From a virus, in the IMG/VR virus record IMGVR_UViG_3300032287_001165, positions 1 to 58,727 of that record: a DNA stretch of 58,727 nt, one strand, 5' to 3'. How positions within the stretch are numbered: the first letter of the stretch is position 1; every line of letters begins with the position of its first letter. Made by a program: the position numbers and the translations under genes. The notes under the pieces were generated by a model. That model was given only the letters and a program-made list of their open reading frames with translations. It had not been told where the DNA came from and made no database searches. Positions 55,557 to 58,727 of this stretch are shown in pieces.

Positions 55557-56723
55557 TTACTGCATTTTCATCAGTGCCAACTCAGCCAAACCGGCTGGTT
55601 GTTTTTTTGCTTTGATCGAACCGCCCTTGGCTTTGCCCGCGACTGAGCCGGTGCTACCCAGACCGCCAAGTTGAGACAGTCCGTATGCGGCTGTGCCTAA
55701 ACCAGCCAATTGAGAAGCCATGCTTGGCGCGGCTTGATACACCTGCGTGGTGGCTGACTGCATGGGCAGACCGCGAGTCAACGCGTTCATATTGGCCAAC
55801 TGCAACATGGGGTACTGCTGCGCGGTTGCGTAGTCCTGAATCTGTTGATTGATCTTGGCTTGCTCCAACGCTTGTTGTTGTGCGCCGTACTGGTTCTGCA
55901 ACTGGTTGATGCCCATTTGCTGGCCGTAGATATTTTGGCCGAGTTGCCCCAACTGGCCTGCGGCTTGTAGCCCGGTCTGAAGACCTTGCATACCGAGGGT
56001 GGCACCAAACTGTTGTTGGCCGATGTTGGCTTGTTGCGCCTGCATCCGTGCGGCTTGATCGGCGTTGAACTGCTGCTGCGCTTGGCTGAATGCGGTATTG
56101 AGTCCCTGCGCTTGGATAGCGCCTTGCTGGTCAGCTAACGCACGGTTTGCTTCGGCATCAGTAATGGCTTGACGTGAACCACCGAAAGCGCCAGCTTGCA
56201 CAGCTTGTGCATTGCGCCCTGTTCTGGCTATGTCGGCTTGGCGTTGGGCTGCGGCTTGCTGAACATTTACCACGCTTTGCATATACGGGTTCATGTACTG
56301 TTCAGCTTGACGTTGGCCAAACTGTTGAGACCGCGCCATCATCGGGTCATACTGCATACCCATAGCACCCATACCGGCAGCGCCGGTCATGCCCGCAGCA
56401 ATACCAGTTTCAGGCGTTACGCCCATATTTGCCGCTTGCCGTTGTGCTTGTTGTTGTAATGGAGAGAACCCCGCAAAGTAATCGTTGGGGTCAGTGCTGA
56501 ATGGTTTGTACGGCTTTATATTTGTGGGGTTGCCCGCAGCATCGTAGTTAAAAATTTCTTTTTGCGCGGAGCCAAGCATTTGCTCAACATATGGCTGAGC
56601 ATATTCAGGAATGTTTGATGTCTGTGAATACGTTGTGTTTGGTTGACTGCTTCCGCCACCGCCCATGTACAAGATGAACTGCTGACCAGTCAGCCAGTTA
56701 AAAAAACGTTTGACAATATTCAT
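55557..56723 (-). CDS. Internal virion protein, Gln/Ala-rich
   Basis: A 388-residue protein. IPEYAQPYVEQMLGSAQKEI near the start and AGFSPLQQQAQRQAANM are conserved in a common virion protein family; 120-340 are Gln/Ala-rich helices (QQAAAQRQADIARTGRNAQA, AQQQFNADQAARMQAQQANI). The C terminus is basic with AKGGSIKAKKQP. The start chosen overlaps the upstream stop (ATGA); a second ATG before GGGGSSQPNT is possible. Probably a core or ejection protein. Confidence 0.75.
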   Translation of the reverse strand: MNIVKRFFNWLTGQQFILYMGGGGSSQPNTTYSQTSNIPEYAQPYVEQMLGSAQKEIFNYDAAGNPTNIKPYKPFSTDPNDYFAGFSPLQQQAQRQAANMGVTPETGIAAGMTGAAGMGAMGMQYDPMMARSQQFGQRQAEQYMNPYMQSVVNVQQAAAQRQADIARTGRNAQAVQAGAFGGSRQAITDAEANRALADQQGAIQAQGLNTAFSQAQQQFNADQAARMQAQQANIGQQQFGATLGMQGLQTGLQAAGQLGQLGQNIYGQQMGINQLQNQYGAQQQALEQAKINQQIQDYATAQQYPMLQLANMNALTRGLPMQSATTQVYQAAPSMASQLAGLGTAAYGLSQLGGLGSTGSVAGKAKGGSIKAKKQPAGLAELALMKMQ

Positions 56724-57127
56724 AATTCAATCCTCATCACTTGGTGGGTGTTTTCCAGCCCCATCTTTTCGTACATCTGAACCAACGTGCCTCGCGCCCA
56801 ACACTGTGCTTTAGTTGCCCCAAAGGTTTTCATCCATTGTTTGGCTTCTTCAAACACGTGCTGTCGGACTATCCCTTTGCCGCCCATCAAATTGACGTGC
56901 GCGACGCGCTCACGCGGGTAGTCCATGAATTCCACAGTTACAGCACCTGTAATGCCTTCATTTGGTTCTTCCCACACCAAAAGAAACACTCTGCCGGTTC
57001 GCACCGAGTACTCCACTTGCTCAATGGTAATCATCTCAGGTTCAAGGTCAATGGCTTTTTGCAACAACGGCGCAGCAATAGGCCACACTTGCGGCAACTC
57101 ATTTGGGCGTATTTGGTACAGCGGCAT
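56720..57127 (-). CDS. GNAT-fold N-acetyltransferase-like virion-operon protein
   Basis: A 135-residue protein. WPIAAPLLQKAIDLEPEMIT, GRVFLLVWEEPNEGITGAVT and the HVNLMGGKGIVRQHVFEEAK segment, then YEKMGLENTHQVMRIEL follow the strand-helix order of a small GNAT enzyme, like those often placed before internal virion genes in podoviruses (the position of T7 gene 13). The acetyl-CoA loop is not clearly canonical, so catalytic activity is uncertain. Confidence 0.7.
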   Translation of the reverse strand: MPLYQIRPNELPQVWPIAAPLLQKAIDLEPEMITIEQVEYSVRTGRVFLLVWEEPNEGITGAVTVEFMDYPRERVAHVNLMGGKGIVRQHVFEEAKQWMKTFGATKAQCWARGTLVQMYEKMGLENTHQVMRIEL

Positions 57128-57129
57128 GT

Positions 57130-58299
57130 TTAAGCTAAGTACTTCTCAGGGTTAATTTGTTTGCCTTGTTTCTTTGTGCCTGTACGGGCTTTACGAACCC
57201 TGTCCATCATCTTGTACAGCTGTTTGGCACCAGCTTCAGAGGAGCCATTACCGAGGTGGGAAACCACATCGGCAGGAACTACAAACTCTTCGTTGGCCAA
57301 GCGTGCGGGCTGTTTGTTGGCAATTGTTGCAGGGATGTCGTCAGACATGCCGTCTCCGGGGCCTTTGAGCATGCGCCCACCACGAGCATAGTCAGAGTAA
57401 CCACCCAAATCAGCCAGACCGCCATGTGCATATTGCGCACGATAGTAGTTTGGCGTTGGTGGTTCGTAGCCTGAGTATGCGCCAGCGTTAAACGTGGATT
57501 TGTATTTTGGTTTTTCGTAGGGTTTGGGTTTATTCAAGTAGTTGTACGCAGACATTGCCCCCAACCCCGTACTCAGTGGGTTTTTCTTTGCGTACTCAAC
57601 TCCTTGGTTAAGCAGACTTTCCAACCCGCCTGAACCCGGCGCAGCATTTGGCGCGGTTGTTTGCGGAGTCCACTCAAGAGGTTTTTCTACTTGGTTCATT
57701 GCCGAAGGCGCAGCTTCTGGCTGTCCTGCGAACTGCGTAGGAAACCTTGTATCAACAGGTGGTTGTGCAGCGGCGGGGGCTTCTACAACAGGTGCAGCAG
57801 GTAATTCCATGGTAGGCGCAACGGTAGGAGCCACAGTGTTAACGGGAGCTTGAGGAATCGGGGGTAGTGGGTTACCTACAGACCCCGGATAGTTCGCTGC
57901 ATTTACAAGAGGTTCAGCAGGGCCAGCAAACGAGTTGTTTAAAAACTCTGCCTGTGACATAGGGATATTGTTTGCTTGCGCTTGTTGAAATACTTGCTCA
58001 ATCCCTGTGGGATTTGCGTTTGCACCCACCTCTTGCGCCAAAGTCTGAATGCCGCTGGTTGATGCCTGTTGTGCGGCTTGTTGTGCAGCCTGTTGTGCAG
58101 CAGCTTCGGATGCAGCTTGTGTGGCGGCTTGCTGTGCGGCTTGTTCTGCGGCGGCTTGGGCTGCGGCTTGTGTGGCGGCTTCGGCAGCGGCGGCTTCGGC
58201 AGCGGCTTGGGCTGCGGCTTCGGCAGCGGCAATTTCTGCGGCAGTTGCGGTTGTTGCAACAGCGGCTTCTGCGGCTACAGGCAAAGCTAATTGGGGCAT
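57130..58299 (-). CDS. Ala-rich virion protein
   Basis: A 389-residue protein. Residues about 5-85 are almost only Ala with Glu, Gln and Thr (AAAEAAAAEAATQAAAQAAA), coded by GCN repeats. Residues 140-260 are Pro/Ala-rich; the C-terminal 110 residues have YAHGGLADLGGYSDYARGGR, PGDGMSDDIPATIANKQPAR and ANEEFVVPADVVSHLGNGSS, a conserved block in virion proteins with such Gly-rich tails. Likely part of the internal core. Ends INPEKYLA. Confidence 0.75.
   Translation of the reverse strand: MPQLALPVAAEAAVATTATAAEIAAAEAAAQAAAEAAAAEAATQAAAQAAAEQAAQQAATQAASEAAAQQAAQQAAQQASTSGIQTLAQEVGANANPTGIEQVFQQAQANNIPMSQAEFLNNSFAGPAEPLVNAANYPGSVGNPLPPIPQAPVNTVAPTVAPTMELPAAPVVEAPAAAQPPVDTRFPTQFAGQPEAAPSAMNQVEKPLEWTPQTTAPNAAPGSGGLESLLNQGVEYAKKNPLSTGLGAMSAYNYLNKPKPYEKPKYKSTFNAGAYSGYEPPTPNYYRAQYAHGGLADLGGYSDYARGGRMLKGPGDGMSDDIPATIANKQPARLANEEFVVPADVVSHLGNGSSEAGAKQLYKMMDRVRKARTGTKKQGKQINPEKYLA
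58045..58290 (-). repeat. Ala-codon-rich imperfect repeat tract
   Basis: The coding strand is a long string of GCN triplets with some GAA/CAA, giving 3- and 6-base periodicity. The Ala codons vary, so pure slippage did not maintain it. It lies at the 5' end of the Ala-rich virion gene. Confidence 0.75.
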
Positions 58300-58300
58300 A

Positions 58301-58609
58301 TCAAACTCCTCGTTTCATCAAAACAAACCCGCCGTTACGAGCGAATTCTTTGAAACCAAACATGGTTATCAGCTTCTGGGCTTTTACATCATTTTCAAAG
58401 GGTGTAGCATACACTTCTGTGTACTTTTTGTCTTTAAAATTTTCAAGGATGCCTTTGAAAATTTGCTGATACCTTTTGAACTTGGATGGTGTCCAAGCAC
58501 CTTCTTTAAATGTCAAATGCAACGCCACCTTTGTGCGATTGAGCATGTAGTCACACAGCACTTCAATGTCGGTGTCTTCATAAAGCTTTTCTCTTACTGG
58601 TGGCATCAT
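58301..58609 (-). CDS. Small GNAT-like protein
   Basis: About 102 residues starting at two adjacent ATGs (MMPPVREKLYEDTDIEVLCD). LHLTFKEGAWTPSKFKRYQQ, YTEVYATPFENDVKAQKLIT and MFGFKEFARNGGFVLMKRGV match the end of GNAT folds, with the MFGFKE-type motif of acetyltransferases. The N-terminal half is short for a complete GNAT enzyme. No good ribosome site precedes the start. A longer frame reaching the window edge looks non-coding in its first 39 codons. Confidence 0.6.
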   Translation of the reverse strand: MMPPVREKLYEDTDIEVLCDYMLNRTKVALHLTFKEGAWTPSKFKRYQQIFKGILENFKDKKYTEVYATPFENDVKAQKLITMFGFKEFARNGGFVLMKRGV

Positions 58610-58727
58610 GTTGAGAGCGCAGACACAAATGAAAGTGTGGCTACGACGGACTGGGTGCTGGGGCGCACGGGGCCGGTTGAAGTGGGGTAGTGTTGAATTG
58701 ACACTGAGGCAAGGGTTGCTGACCACC
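58610..58727. other. Window edge without a convincing gene
   Basis: On the minus strand one frame reads from the edge for 28 codons to a TAG at 58643-58641 (Pro/Gln-rich). It could be the end of a gene starting outside the window or at 162 if the genome is circular. No start or ribosome site is visible here. Confidence 0.4.

Noticed and set aside
58301-58726. Longer reading of the right-end gene to the window edge
   Set aside because: The first 39 codons look non-coding and no ribosome site supports an upstream start.

Overview
The window looks like most or all of the genome of a tailed double-stranded DNA phage (Caudoviricetes), probably with a short-tailed, podovirus-like plan. It carries both terminase subunits, a portal, a scaffold, a capsid protein, neck/tail-tubular-like proteins, a large set of fibre genes and very large internal virion proteins. 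It also has its own family A DNA polymerase, primase-helicase, SNF2-type helicase, single-stranded DNA-binding protein and nucleases. I see no integrase, no tRNA, no rRNA, no CRISPR array and no insertion sequence. The host cannot be read from the sequence. The style of the small virion proteins suggests a phage of a Gram-negative aquatic bacterium, which is inference.

Layout. (1) Positions 1-21369, minus strand: the late operon, read right to left from terminase small and large subunits through portal, a small protein, a GroES-like co-chaperonin, scaffold, capsid and head decoration proteins, a run of small basic proteins with one holin-like membrane protein, neck proteins, and a receptor-binding cassette of about 15 fibre/appendage genes. 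The last of these is cut by the left edge. (2) Positions 21370-21810: a control region with a plus-strand terminator, two plus-strand promoters and a terminator-like hairpin in the leader of the first early gene. (3) Positions 21811-27792, plus strand: many small early genes of unknown function, separated by five copies of a conserved inverted repeat. A 420-bp non-coding stretch (22742-23161) holds a 40-bp inverted repeat pair, palindromes and an AT tract and may be a replication origin. (4) Positions 27793-31655: a MoxR-type AAA+ ATPase, a protein with a metallopeptidase-like motif plus a VWA domain, a DUF3150-like protein and a winged-helix-like protein, behind an 18-bp palindrome. (5) Positions 31658-32874: small genes, ending in a 152-nt intergenic segment with nested perfect helices, a candidate structured RNA. 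(6) Positions 32875-44128: the replication and recombination module. (7) Positions 44049-58609, minus strand: internal virion proteins, ending in a 3241-residue polyvalent protein.

How it fits together. The early plus-strand genes are closely packed and often overlap by ATGA or TAATG, so translational coupling is likely. Minus-strand late genes lie at both ends of the window and point the same way. If the genome is circular or circularly permuted, the late operon runs from 21369 down to 1 and continues from 58727 down to 44049. Early and late transcription would then converge on the 80-bp gene overlap at 44049-44128. No endolysin was recognised. The main candidates for new biology are the MoxR/VWA/DUF3150 module, the structured RNA before the VRR-NUC gene, the dispersed inverted-repeat family, the origin-like region and the polyvalent protein with an AT-rich insertion in its ADP-ribosyltransferase-like domain.
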